Assembly: GCA_039545295.1 (NCBI GenBank)
Contig: BCIK01000001.1
Location: 372,001 to 436,000, forward strand
Direction: 5' to 3'
DNA length: 64,000 bases
Origin: Udeniomyces pyricola
Lineage: Eukaryota; Basidiomycota; Tremellomycetes; Cystofilobasidiales; Mrakiaceae
Each line of letters starts with the position of its first letter. Position 1 is the first letter of the stretch. The notes under the pieces are model-generated. The model saw only the letters and a program-made list of their open reading frames with translations. It ran no database searches and was not told where the DNA came from. Of this stretch, positions 22,677 to 35,134 are shown piece by piece. A program made the position numbers and the translations under genes.

Positions 22677-24480
22677 ATGGCTTACTCTACCCGGCTCATC
22701 GGAGTGCGCCCAACTCACTACGAGTCCCTTACATCTTCCCCGCCTGTCGCTTGTGCTCATTCCCTTCTCTCCCCTTTCCCTCTCGACGCTTCCTTTCCCC
22801 GGCTCTCTTTTCCCCTGCAATCTATCAGGCCCCCAACACCCTCGGTTCGTTGTCTCCCCTCACCCTTACGTCCAGCATGGCTTCTCCCATACTTATCTTT
22901 CCAATCCATATGTTCCTTCTCCCATAGAGCACCGAGTCTTCATTGAGAAGGAGGGCAAGGTTGTCTCTCCTTTCCAGTGAGTTCCTTTCCTTCTCACCCC
23001 GCTTTTTTCCCTTGCTCGCCGCCATCTCATCCAAACTCGCGCTGACCTCTTGTCGCTTGCCTGCGCTTTAGCGACATCCCTCTCTTCGCTGATGAGTCCA
23101 AGACCATCCTCAACATGATCGTCGAGGTTCCCCGATGGACCAACGTGCGTTGACGACCTTCACAACCGGACTCGTGCCTTGGGTTGTCCTCCTTTGAGGT
23201 GTGATGGAGCTTCGCGCGCTAATCATGCTCTCATTCGTGTTTGATGCGTTCGTTTTTGGGTTCACAGGCCAAGATGGAGATCTCCAAGGAGGAGTCTTTC
23301 AACCCCATCAAGCAGGATATCAAGAAGGTTGGTTCCCTAAACCAGCAGTCGTGTTTGATGGCCTGTGGTCACTGACCACCAACCAACACCTCATCCTCTC
23401 GGATTTGATGCTAAATGACCGTGCGCTTTGTTCTCTGCTCGACTTCTTTTTTAGGGCAAGCTTCGATTTGTCCGAAACTGCTTCCCCCACCACGGTTACA
23501 TCTGGAACTACGGTGCCTTCCCCCAGACTTGGGAGGACCCCTCGCAGATCCACCCCGAGACCAAGGCCGCTGGTGACAACGACCCTCTCGATGTTTGCGA
23601 GATCGGAGAGCAGGTCGGCTACGTCGGACAGGTCAAGCAGGTCAAGGTCCTCGGTATCATGTACGTCCACCTGTCCGGATCCCGTTGGTGGAGAAAACCA
23701 CCGCTCAGCTGCTGATGAAATTCCTCTTTGTGTCGATTTCGTGCCTTTCTGCAGGGCCCTCCTTGACGAGGGAGAGACCGACTGGAAGGTCATTGTCGTT
23801 GACGTCAACGACCCCCTCGCTTCCAAGCTCAACGACATTGAGGATGTCGAGCGACACCTTCCTGGCCTCGTCCGAGCCACCAACGAGTGGTTCCGAATCT
23901 ACAAGATTCCCGATGGCAAGCCCGAGGTTTGTCCCACCCATCCTCCTCTCTTTCTCTTAGTCAGGGTCGCTTCCGAAACGGCATGGCGTACTAATCGGGT
24001 CCATCCTTTGCCGCTCTTTGATCTCGCTTTACAGAACGTCTTTGCCTTCTCCGGAGAGGCCAAGTCGAAGAAGTACGCCGTTGAGATCATCCACGAGTGC
24101 AACGAGGCTTGGAGGAAGCTCATCGGAGGTGAGAGCCCCGCCAAGACCAAGGATTACGATCTTTCCATGTGAGTCTTTTGCTCGGAATCCGACTCTTTAT
24201 GTTTCTTGTACCATAATCGGGTCACTCGCTGACTTTGAATCGATCCCTCGGCACAGTGCCAACTCGACCGTCGAGTCTTCGCCCGGCTTCACCACCCCTA
24301 ACGTCCCCGCTGAGTCTGGGGCCCCCGCTGCCCCTATCGACCCTTCGAGTGAGTGCAGCGATCCCTCCTTTGCGTGCCAACTCTATCTTGGTAGTTCAGC
24401 TGTTGATGTCATTTGGCGTTTTCGTCTGATTTGAACTTACAGTCTCCAAGTGGTTCTACATCAGCTCGGCTTCTGCTTGA
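22677..24480 (+). CDS. IPP1: Inorganic pyrophosphatase (family I)
   Basis: Hydrolyses pyrophosphate to phosphate, which pulls biosynthetic reactions forward; a soluble cytosolic enzyme in fungi. The first coding exon is 27 nt (22677-22703, MAYSTRLIG) and joins [20 protein letters not shown]. The family signature is clear: [16 protein letters not shown], then [12 protein letters not shown] with the metal-binding Asp residues, [16 protein letters not shown], and [14 protein letters not shown]. The C-terminal [14 protein letters not shown] and [11 protein letters not shown] match the fungal tail, with the stop at 24478-24480. Seven or so introns, all short. Confidence 0.95.
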
Positions 24481-25412
24481 AGACTCGCGTCTCGTTTGTA
24501 ATATCGTTGGAAAGCAGGATTGCAGCGTTTTGGATAGCCATGAAATTTGTTTGATTGAAGATTTGCGCAAACGTGAGGCGTCAGCGAAGCGTCCAGGCTG
24601 GCTACCGCATGAGAAAGAAAACATGTATGAAGAAAACATGGACGATCCGCAGGCGTCGAGCGATGAGCAGGCAGCCGAGAGGATTGTATGTGATGTACGA
24701 GATGATTGTGACGTAGATCTACATTTGTACATTTAAAAAAAAAAAAAAAAAAAGAAGGAAAGCAAAAGGAAGCTCGCGACTGTGTCTTCCATCTCTTTCG
24801 CCGTCGTCACTCTTGCTTTCGTTGCTTTCTCTTGATCTTCCTTTTCCTCAGCTTGTCAGCCCATCACATCCTCACCCGTTACCTATCCCTTCCTCCCCTT
24901 GATCGTTATCCACACAACTTACCACCATCGACAGCTTCTCTGGACTTAGGGTTCAACTCTGTTCTACCGACCGTGAGTGCCTTTCTTCCCCTTGCGAGTC
25001 GTCAGTTATCGATGATCGAGGGCTTGCGTCAAACCCCTTTCTGGTTCACACAATACGTTGGCCCCTTGGCTATACGCTCAACTCTGACGTCCTTGATTTC
25101 GTTCGCCTGACTTCTCACCTGAACTCGCATTCCATCTCACTTGACTGTTCTCTTTACACGTCAGTTTGCTTCCTCTGTGATCTGGGTACTCCATTTCTGC
25201 CCCTGAGCTCAACTGTGAGCATACGACTCCTCAGATCCGGTGAGCTCCATCGCTCGCCCCGTCATCGGTCTCCCCCTTCCTTCCCTCTGCCTCTCTCTCT
25301 TTCTCTCTCCCACTATCTACTTCCTCTGAGGGACTCAGCTTACACTCAAGCATTGGCCCATACCTTTCAACTTAGAATACCACGTCGCATCGCATTTCAT
25401 CTTCATCGCATC
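24481..25412. other. Intergenic with poly-A run
   Basis: No gene is recognised. An A run interrupted by a single G lies at about 24735-24757. The right half is C/T-rich and likely includes the 5' leader of the RNA-binding protein gene. Confidence 0.55.
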
Positions 25413-28400
25413 ATGTCGTTCGTGCCGCCTCCTGGCGAAGGACCTACGCCCAAAACTCGCTCTGGCATGACACCGCCTCCTCTACCTCCGCCCGCGCCCT
25501 CGGCTCTGTTTGCGAGGAGGTAAGTCCCATTTTCTGCTCGATGATCCGCTGTCAGATAAGAAACCAGATCAGAGATGAACTTGGATTAGTCTCTGGCACG
25601 AACTGACCATCGATCCTGCATCTTCCCTGACCCTTTATTCCGTCTCCCTTCGTTGATTTCTATTCAGAACCCGCGAGCTTCAAAATGAAAGCCAGCCGTA
25701 CAGGCCGCCTGCCCTTCGAAACGCACCGGTCGAAGGCGAAGGATCTGGTGAGGCTGATCCTCACTCAGCCACGTATGGGAGCTCGTACCGGCGAGCTCGA
25801 GCCGGGTGAGTCAGCGATCTAAGGAGGCTTCCCTCATGCGGGCGGAAGCCGATGGGCGGAAGCTAGTGGTGTTCGTTCAACCGTGTAGACGCTCATCGTC
25901 ATCCTTCTTCTTTGCTCTCTTTCTTCTTTATCTACCTCCAGGACTCTTCCCTCGAATCTAGCTGCTGCTGCCCAGAGATACACAACCTCAACCAACCCTA
26001 CTTCTGGTATTAACACCCCCATCGAGGCCGGGGAAGTTCCCCCTGTGCCCAGCTCAACCCAGAACACGATGACGCCAGCAATGCGACAACTCCTTGCGTC
26101 TGCAGCCAACCAAGGAAGAGGTCGGTCGGGTTCTCTCACCCTCGCTAGCCCCAGCTCGGGTCTTCAGAACGCATTTGGGGCGGGTATATTGTCTTGGCAG
26201 GCGTCTCCGCTCGGTGATCAGCAGCAACGTGGCTACGACGAGATGACGCCTCTTTACTCCAACGACTCGATTGGTGCCGACGACCACTCCGCAGGCGTCC
26301 TTGACTACCTTGGCCTTGCAGAGTCGCCAGCGTCTAAAAACTCTTTCGTTCCGGCGACGCTCTCAGAACTCCGAGCTCAAGCACAGCAGCAGATCCAGAA
26401 TTCTAGGAGCCGGGCAAGCACCATCTCGAATCCATACCGTAGTCGAGGAGGCCTTCCTGGCGCTTTCCTACCGATATCAGGACGAGGGGACGACCTCGAG
26501 CTCGAACTAGACGCGGAAGCCTTGAACGCTCAGGCCCAAGCCGCCTATGAAGCTCTGAGTTACGCCAACAGCCAGGCTAACGCTTATGCTCTTCCCAACC
26601 CGCTCAAGAACGCAACTCACCTTCTTCCTCCCTCCGCCAACCGTCCCCGAGCGACTAGCGTGGGCATTCTTGAGTCACCTACGACCCGCCACGTCTCTTC
26701 CTTTGCCCCATCTCCTTATGATCCAGTACCCCTTCACAACATTCCTCCCTCTGTTGGAACCTTGATGCCCTCGGATCCTGCCTTTGACCCTCACCATCCC
26801 GACCATGCTGCTTTGGCCCAAATTCTCTCCTCAGCTTCTGCCCTGAAGCGTCCAACGGCTGGTTTCCAGGAGAGACATCACTCCGATATCGACCTTTCCC
26901 ATCTCCACCAACCAGTCCAATCGAGCAATCTTCGACCTCCTCTGAACATGCACTCCACTGCCAATACCCCTCGAGCTCGCACCCCTGAAGGAGCTCTTTC
27001 CCAGTATGCGCCTCACCTCAACGCTAGCAATGGCAACAGTAGTGGCGCCCCGAGCGCAGGCGCAAACGGCCAGGTTCCGACTCGCAGTCTTTGGCTGGGG
27101 AACCTCGATCCAGAAATCACCACTCAGGAGCTCATGCACATCTTCCATGCCTATGGTGCGATTGAAAGCCTCCGCCTGCTACCGGACAAGGAGTGTGGAT
27201 TTGTCAATTTTGTTGAGAAAAGCGACGCCATCCGAGCTATGGAGGATGTCCGCAACCGGCTTGGAGGCCAAATCTCTCAAACCGGAGGAGGTGCCCCTGT
27301 GCGCGTTGGTTTCGGCAAGATCGATAGCGTTCCACTGGGACCGAGTGATTCTAGCTCGTCGGGACCCACTGGGGGAACGGCTTCGTACGCTGGTCCCGGC
27401 GGGGAGAGTCAAACCTCCCCGACTCGGGCTCTCTGGGTCGGAGCAATCCCGAGTACAACAACCCCAGCAAAGTTGCTCACTCTTTTCTCGCCTTACGGAC
27501 CCATCGAGAGCGTCAGGGTTTTGACACACAAGAACTGTGGATTTGTACGTCCCTTGCCGTTTCTCCTAGTTGATGCCAGCTCTGAGCCTGACAACCTGCT
27601 TTCGATTTTTGCATTTGATTTTGCCCCACACCCGCTCAGATCAACTTTGAGAGACTCGATTCGGCAATCGTCGCGAGAAAGAGCCTAAACGGTCGAGACA
27701 TTCTTGGTCCAGAGGTTGGAGCCATTAGGATTGGATTGTACGTTGTTCAAATTTTACTTTGTCCCAATGCAGAAGAAAAGTGGGCCAACATCTCACACAT
27801 GTTTGATTCTGGGTATTCTCTTATTCAGCGCTCGTGTGCCCGTTAAGGTCGCACCTGGGACCGCTCCTGACGTACAGCCTGCCAGCTTAGGCGGCGCCGG
27901 CGACGTAGCCTCTGGAGCCCCCGCCCATGCTATCCGTCAGATGAAGGGTCAGGTTGAGACTTTTGCCGAGCAGCAAGTCTTGATTAACTCGATGGAAGAC
28001 CGCAGAAGTAACTCTGCTGCGGATGTTGGTGCGGGTGAGAATCTCAGGGAAGCAGCCAGCTCAGCCACGTGGGGAGCGTCTGCCTCTGAACAACAGGTGT
28101 GTGAATCTTCATCTGACTCTCTTGTGTTCTTTGATATTCAAATTGACTAATCCATTTCTGCTGATTTTGCCTCAGATTATCATGAGAATTCTCAGTGGCA
28201 ACGAGACCAGCACGGACGCCGACGTCCTCTCGATGACGAGTGAGTCATGTCATCAAGTTCTGTGCCGACATACATGCCGACTGATGAGTGGCTTTTGGTC
28301 CATAATTGCACGACAGACTTCTCGCCTCCCGCTTCTTATTACAGCGCGATCCCTGTCATCAACGATCGGGCACAGACTCGTCGGTTCGACGCTGCCAAGC

Positions 28401-30821
28401 TCCGCGAGATCAAGAAGCGACTTGATAGCCCACTCGCTACTTCCGCCGATTTTGACGAGGTGGCAACCGACGTCATGGAGGAATGTGTCGATCTCTCCAG
28501 CGATCGTGAGTTGTTTCGTATCTATGCACAACGAGTTATCTGAGTTCATAGTGGTGCTAAGCAAGTCTTGTCATTCGAATCTCGTTTACCTCAGACGTTG
28601 GCAACACGGTTATTCAAAAAGTTTACGAACGATGTTCTCCCGGGCTTAAGCTCTTGCTCCTTGAGCGAATCGCTCCGTTCCTTGCCATGATTGGTATCCA
28701 CAAAAACGGTGCGTCCGGTCGCCGCATCGAGACGTTTTGCAAGGAGATTTTCCAAAGAGTCAGACAGAGACTCACTCGTGTCTCGGCTTGATACTTTGTT
28801 CGTCGGTGTAGGCACCTGGGCTGCCCAAAAGATCATTGATTGCTCCACATCTTCAGAGGAAATTACTATCATCGCACAAAGTCTCCGAGCGTATACCCCG
28901 CCGCTACTGCTGGATCAGTTTGGCAACTACGTTGTATCGTGAGCAAAGTCCTTGATATCTCATAGTACTCTGTGTCCGTGTTATCCTTCTGACTTGGATG
29001 GCTTACACGATGCTGGTTGCCCGTACAGGATTTGCATGCGGTTCGGGTCTCCAACTAACGATTGTACGTACTGAGAGTCCCGTAGTTTTCGCGACTCTTA
29101 ATCCCTGACTAATCGTGCCGTCATGTCTATCCAGTCATCTTTGACGCCATCTGCGACCGATTGCTTGAGATTGGCCAGGGCCGCTTCGGAGCCCGAAGCT
29201 TGAGAACTTGCCTCGAAAGTCCACATGCGACACTTCTTCAAAAGGTACGATCATCGAACGTTCAGAGGGAGGATGTTTGCAACGTAGGGCTCGCAGTTAT
29301 CTGACCGGTCGATTCCTTTTCTTGGTCCAGACACGAGTCGCCACAGCTGTCGTCTTGAACTCGATACCGCTTGCTACCTCTCCCAATGGAGCGCTTCTGG
29401 TTACTTGGCTCGTAGTAAGGATCTCTTTTCTTCGCCTGCGTTGGCTTCTTTGACGGAAGTCGATGACCTGACTTGCATTGCCTCCCTTCTTTGGTCTCTT
29501 CTCACGCCTGTCAGGATGCAAGTTCTTTGCCTGGACGATTCCGCCTCCTGGCACCTCGATTCGCTCCTCATCTCGCTCACCTCTGCACCCATAAGCTCGC
29601 TAGTGTTGCCGTTTTGCGAATCATCAATCAACGGTCCGACCTCAATGCTTCGCGGACTATTCTCTCGGCGCTCTTTTCATCACCACACGACCAGGTCCTG
29701 ACTGATGTTCTCAGTGATCGTACGTGATGCGCTCTGATTTCGCCTTGGAGTTACACTGTGGGCGGGCCACCTCTGACACGATGCCCATTTTGTCGACTGT
29801 CCACGTATAGAAGTCCACGGTGTCAACGTCATTCAAAAAATCCTCGCATCGACTGCTCTGGACGTCGCCGAAAAAGCGCCACTCGTCGAGAACACGAGAA
29901 AGGTCCTTCAGATATTGCAGGTTTCCAGCAACCAGGCCTACCGTCGCCTTCTTGAGGTGCGTTTAATCGAATAAAGTAGAACTGTCTGCGAAGACGGCCT
30001 CTAGTCGAGCTCGAGCTCGTTTTCTTTATATACATATATATATCGAATTACCTCTTCTCTTACTGATCTGTTCCCTTCTCTATCTTTTGATATGCTCAGG
30101 ATGTTGGATTATCATACGTATCTCCGCCTCCAGGCTCTTTCCAGGCGCCTCGGTCCGGTCCTCAGTATGGCTATAGTCCATACGCCAACAACACTTCCGT
30201 ACGTGACTTAGACTTGAAGGATAAAGTCGGCGGTTCCAATATGCTGATTCAAATCCTTAATCGGTTCCTCTTACTCATGGTCAGAGTCCTTATGACTCTT
30301 CACTCGCGTCTGGCATGGCCAGCATGTCACTTGCAGCCTGGGACGGACTTCCAGCCGGACTTAGTCCGCTTCTGGTCCAACCGCCAGCATTTAGCCAGAA
30401 CACGAATGACTACGGACTCGTTACCCCGACGTTCTCGCCGACGAGTGGTAAGTCTCGAGTTATCTTTGTCTTTTTCAGTCGAGCCGAGTATATGCTCACG
30501 TTCGGTTTCCGCTTTGACGATTAGATCCCTTCAACCCGTTCGCCTCGCCTCCCCGTACGGAACGCCAGCTCTCTGGCAACTTTCGACGCAGTTCGGGCAA
30601 CCCTGGCAGCTCGGGCCGGAACACCCCTCAGGTAAACTTTGCCTCGGCTTTTGAAGGCGGGCATCCCCACCAGCATCTCGATTGGCAGCGCAGGAAAAAT
30701 GTGAGTCCTGTTTGATCTTTGTAACCATCTTCGGTCGGGCTGCGATTGACATCTCTTTCTCATGCCCTTTCCACTCGCTCGCCCCGCCCAGTACGTTGAC
30801 AATTACGGATACTCTCAATGA
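25413..30821 (+). CDS. RNA-binding protein with two RRMs and a Pumilio (PUF) domain, Puf1/Jsn1-like
   Basis: Post-transcriptional regulator expected to bind 3' UTRs. The N-terminus is Pro-rich (MSFVPPPGEGPTPKTRSG), with a long Ser/Ala/Gln-rich region to about 27080. RRM1 starts RSLWLGNLDPEITTQELM and contains KECGFVNFV; RRM2 starts RALWVGAIPSTTTPAKLL and contains NCGFINFE across an intron. PUF repeats follow from about 28350 (AKLREIKKRLDS, HVGNTVIQKVYERC, TWAAQKIIDC, LLDQFGNYVVSICMRFG, GRFGARSLRTCLES, HGVNVIQKILAS). The RRM-plus-PUF layout is that of yeast Jsn1/Puf1 and Puf2, which act at mitochondria-linked and membrane-protein mRNAs. The C-terminus is Pro/Ser/Gly-rich; the last exon (30792-30821) reads YVDNYGYSQ then TGA. 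There are about 14 introns, and I placed several only approximately. Confidence 0.88.
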
Positions 30822-32349
30822 GCTCGTACAAATGTTCTCTCTTGTTGTCTCCCGTGCCATGCACCTCCCCTTATATAGCCTCACGTTATCGCGCCCGTCC
30901 GATTGCGGTGGCATTTTCCTCTATTCATTCCTTCTTCTTCTTCTTCTACTACTTATTTTTCTTCTCCTTTCTGTCTCGTCACTTGCATGCACACGGACAT
31001 TATGTTTCATTCCCATTCTTTGTCTGTCATTTCACTCTCTTATCTGGAACTCAATGTCATCACCAATAACGTTGTCTTTTACTTCTTTGATCATCACTCC
31101 TCGCATCTTCACTTCGCTTTGCTCCCCCCTTCCCCACTCAAGTTTTCTTTCTTCTTTCTGCTTTCCTCATGTCAACGCAATGGTCCGATGGTTTGTTGCG
31201 TGATCTGCCGTCTAAAATTCTCACGCCCTTGTTTCTATTGTTTCTTTCTTTCTTTTTTTTCTTCTTTACGTTTGTCCTCATTTTCTTGGTCTCTTTGCTT
31301 CGACACATATAAAGCATACGTTCTCGGTCGATTTGGCATGCAGTGGTGGGGAGGCATGATGGGCGAGGCGCTTGGAGGATGAAGACAAGGGAGATATGTG
31401 GTGTAGTGAGGATTGAATGATGTATAGATATATGTGTGTATGTGAATATGTATATATGTATGGGTTCGAGGATGTGAAGCGACGAACCGAAACGCGGAGT
31501 TGGACCGCGGACGAAATGAAGGGTGAGATGGAGGTGTTGTGTGGGTCCTAGATTATGCTCAGCCTGTTCTGGCCTCTCGTCAACTCTCCCAACCCCCCCC
31601 TCCCCCCCCCCTCTCTCTCTCTGTCTCCTTCCTCACCCCCTCCCATCCATCCTCCCCCCNNNNNNNNNNNNNNNNNNNNNNNNNNNNNNNNNNNNNNNNN
31701 NNNNNNNNNNNNNNNNNNNNNNNNNNNNNNNNNNNCGTAGAATTTACTTTTCAACTGATCTCTGTCAACCCCATCCATCCTCCCCCCCCCCCCCTCTCCT
31801 CGCTACCCTTTCGCATATCCTTCACTTCTCGTCATCTCGCCACCCCGCTCCCTTGCTTCAGCACTCCACAACCACACCCGTCAGTCCGCCGTTCTCTCCG
31901 ACGTTGCATGCGCCCAGGGTGCGCATGAGAGGGAGGAAAGGGGGAAAGAACGCCGTGCGAGGCGGAGGGGGCAAGACATAGAGGGTGGGAATACAGAGCG
32001 CGAGCGCAGTCTCAGAGATAGGGTAACCTCCCTCGCCCAAAGGTCGTTAGACCACGTGGGCCCGTCGGAAGGTTATCCAGTGCGAACTCTCCGATCGTCA
32101 GCCCTATCTTGGGTCGGTGCAAGCGAGGGAGACGGATGACACCGTCGACGATACCCGAGCGTTTGGGGCGAGGGGCGAGACAAGGGGGGGAGGGGGGGGG
32201 GGGAAGGAGAAGGAGAACGAGGGGTCCAGCGTCTCGTTTCTCTTCTTGAGTCCACTCGTTCTGCACTCTGGCCTTGTCTGTTTGGATCTAACGGTGTATC
32301 GCTTCTACTCGGCTGTTGTCCATGTTGTCATCTATAGATCTCCACCAAT
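30822..32349. other. Intergenic region with assembly gap
   Basis: It holds the 3' end of the PUF gene and the promoter of CDC42. Poly-pyrimidine sequence dominates 30900-31270. A gap of 76 N lies at 31660-31735 between two C-rich blocks. I see no supported gene. Confidence 0.6.
31660..31735. other. Assembly gap (76 N)
   Basis: A run of N flanked on both sides by almost the same C-rich sequence (CCCATCCATCCTCCCCCC). True length is unknown. Confidence 0.98.
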
Positions 32350-33813
32350 ATGCAGACCATCAAATGCGTGCGTCTTTTCGATTCTCATCTGTCGCCTTTG
32401 CGCGTGCCCGCCGCCTTCTGCCTTGCTTCCTCCTCCCCCCNCTCTCCNCCCCCCCCCCCCTTTTCGTCTGAACTGACCCAATCCCCTGGCCGCGCCTTGT
32501 CCTTTCCCCCTTCCCCCTCCTTCCATTGCACTTCGTCCCACTAGGTCGTCGTGAGTTTATCATGCCCTGTTGAATACAGAGTTGCACCCCAGACGAAATA
32601 TTCACGTTGATTCATCGTTGTGCATCACGCATCTTATCTCGCATCGTTAGGTCGGCGATGGAGCCGTCGGAAAGGTGAGAGCAACAACTCCCCCAGCCTG
32701 TCTCGTGGCTTGCTCCCTCTTGCTTTCTCTTCCTCCCTCTTATGGAAGCCGTACCGCTCACACGATCGCTCGCTATCATCTCCTTTACCTATAGACCTGC
32801 CTCCTTATCTCCTACACCACCAACGTAAGTCATTCCCTATGTCTCGTTAAGCATCAAAACCCCCATTGGTGTGTCTCGCGACTGACGACCGATCCTCGCT
32901 TGCATCTCCCGCTTCACAGAAAGTCAGTTCCCGCCGTTCCGGCAAGGCGTGCGAGCGCGAGCGATTGCGTTCAACACGTCCCTCTTCCTGCATCTTCATC
33001 CTCGCTGCTGTCTGCCTCTCCCCCCTCCATCCTGTCGACATACAACTGACCTCATGACAACTCTCTTAGTTCCCGAGCGAATACGTCCCGACCGTCTTTG
33101 ATAACTGTGCGTCGAACACTCTGCGCGATCATCGTCACATGCCCCATCTGATCGTGTTCAAAGCTCTGACTCTTTGATACTCTTGGGTCGGTCTTGACGC
33201 TTGTTCCCTAGATGCCGTCACCGTCATGATTGGAGAGGACCCATATACCCTTGGTCTTTTCGACACTGCTGGTTCGTCAATTGCTCGACGCGTTTCTGTT
33301 ATTTCAGAAGACGTCCGCTCAACTCCCGCTTCTGTTTCTCTTCCTCCTCCCTTCACTTTCCTACTCGGCGCACCTCTTTTCTTAATTCCGTCCCTTCCGT
33401 CTCGTTCTCACTCAACAGGACAAGAAGATTATGACCGACTCCGACCTCTCTCGTACCCCCAGACGGATGTCTTCCTTGTCTGCTTCTCGGTCACCTCGCC
33501 CGCGTCGTTTGAGAACGTCAAGGAGAAGTGGTTCCCTGAGGTTCACCACCACTGCCCGGGCGTGCCCTGCCTCATTGTCGGTACCCAGGTCGATTTGCGG
33601 GACGATCCGGCTGTGACCGAGAAGTTGGCCAAGCAGAAGCAGCGGCCCGTTCAGCACGACATGGGAGAGAAGCTGGCGAGGGAGCTCGGAGCCGTCAAGT
33701 ACGTCGAGTGCTCAGCCCTGACCCAGAAGGGTCTCAAGAATGTCTTTGACGAGGCCATCGTCGCTGCCCTGGAGCCGCCCGTGGTCAAGAAGAAGAAGTA
33801 AGTTTTTTTTATG

Positions 33814-33850
<37 letters not shown>

Positions 33851-33978
33851 TTCGTTTCTTCTCTCCTTTCGTTTTCGCTTTCGTCGAACGTCGCAAGCGA
33901 TCTGCTGCTAATCATTTGCTACTTGCACCTTGATCTCATTCCGTTTCTTCGCTCTTTAGGGGATGCATGATTCTGTAG
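32350..33978 (+). CDS. CDC42: Rho-family GTPase Cdc42
   Basis: Master polarity GTPase at the plasma membrane that controls actin, septins and morphogenesis. Nine exons: 32350-32367, 32545-32550 (6 nt), 32651-32674, 32795-32824, 32920-32922 (3 nt), 33070-33106, 33212-33271, 33419-33797 and 33960-33978. They sum to 576 nt, 191 residues plus stop, the canonical Cdc42 length. Visible elements: P-loop GDGAVGK then TCLLIS; switch [20 protein letters not shown]; switch [45 protein letters not shown]; polybasic KKKK; and a CMIL prenylation box. Two residues of the first beta strand and the switch-adjacent Lys depend on the microexons. The last intron starts with a poly-T run. The only uncertainty is whether the two tiny exons are always included. 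Confidence 0.96.
32545..32550 (+). other. 6-nt microexon of CDC42
   Basis: GTCGTC lies between acceptor CACTAG and donor GTGAGT. It supplies the two Val of M-Q-T-I-K-C-V-V-V-G-D-G. Without it the first beta strand leading to the P-loop loses two residues. Confidence 0.85.
32920..32922 (+). other. 3-nt microexon of CDC42 (single Lys codon)
   Basis: AAA lies between acceptor TTCACAG and donor GTCAGT. It inserts the Lys of T-T-N-K-F-P-S-E-Y, a position filled by Lys or Gln in Cdc42 proteins I know. Flanking introns would be 95 nt and 147 nt. Skipping it keeps frame but leaves a 190-residue protein. Confidence 0.75.
33816..33847 (+). repeat. Poly-T run in the last CDC42 intron
   Basis: A run of 32 T starts about 18 bases after the GTAAGT donor. 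Homopolymer length may be imprecise. Confidence 0.9.
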
Positions 33979-35134
33979 AGGACCAGGCCGTCCGAACCGA
34001 TCGCCTTCGTCCGCCCTACCATCCGGCTTCCATGTTCTGTCCACTTGACTTTTCTTTGTTGTCAATAGTTCTTCCCCACAAGTGGTCGATGCCGGGGGGG
34101 GGGGGTCCGGACTCCTTTTTTTCGTTTCTTTTTCTTTGTTCTTTCTGGTCCCCATTTCACGACATGCGCGTCTGGTTTCCTTTGTTCCTTTTCTTTTTGT
34201 TCTTAATTCGATACCTCGTCGGTGGTCTCCGCCTTTTGTCTCCCCCCCCCCCCCCCCCTTCCTCTTTTCTTCCCCTTCCTCATCACCTCTTTCCTCCCCT
34301 TTATCATTGCACTCGGCTCTCGTCCGTCATCTTGCTTCTCTCTCTCGCCACACTTACACCCCCTCTCTCCTCTCCTCTCCTCCCCCTCCGGCGCTTTTTT
34401 TTGTTTTCCAAATGTATACGGAGATCTCGAACCCAAAAGAAAGAAAGAAAGAAAAAAAACCACATGCTCTGTTCGATTCAAAAAGAAAGAGAAAATCCAC
34501 CCTGACTTGGGAACATCCAAAACGCAACGGATCGAGAGTAATAGGGCGAGAGTACGTAGCATACATAAGCTACAAGATAGATGAAAGAACATGCCGACGC
34601 AGGGATCGACGATCAAGAAAGTTTGATCCATTTGTCATCAAATGCTTAGTACATATATTATCGTCCTGTTCCGGGGGCCGACCTGCATGACGAAGAGAAC
34701 GTACAGACGATACAGGCTCATGAGTGGTTCGTCAAGGGCCGCATGCATACATGTATCAACGTCGGCGGATCATGAGAACGTAACACAAGACTGGAAAACG
34801 AAAGAGAGAGAAGGAGAGAAAGACAGGGAAGAGGCAGTGGAGAGGAGAGACAAAGCAAGAAGCAGAAAAAGGCAAGCTGAAGGACGGAAATGAAACCGAG
34901 CCTTGGGAAGGAGGGAAGGGGGGGGGGGGAGGAGAAGGATTCGATGGGAAAGGAGCGAAAAAGAAGACACGAAAAGCTAGGCAGATGGACCAACAGAACG
35001 ATCCGTAAAAGATCCGTATGACCAAACTTCCAAAGGACAAATCTCCCACATCATACGTCATCATGCATCAATGGGTGGGATCAAAGAGGAACAACAGGTT
35101 GGAATGGAATGGAAAGGAGGGGGGGGGAGATCCA
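33979..35134. other. Intergenic between convergent genes
   Basis: It holds the 3' ends of CDC42 (+) and the membrane-protein gene (-). It contains G and C homopolymers (34094-34105, 34243-34258, 34920-34929) and a purine-rich half (34430-35130). No gene is recognised. Confidence 0.6.
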
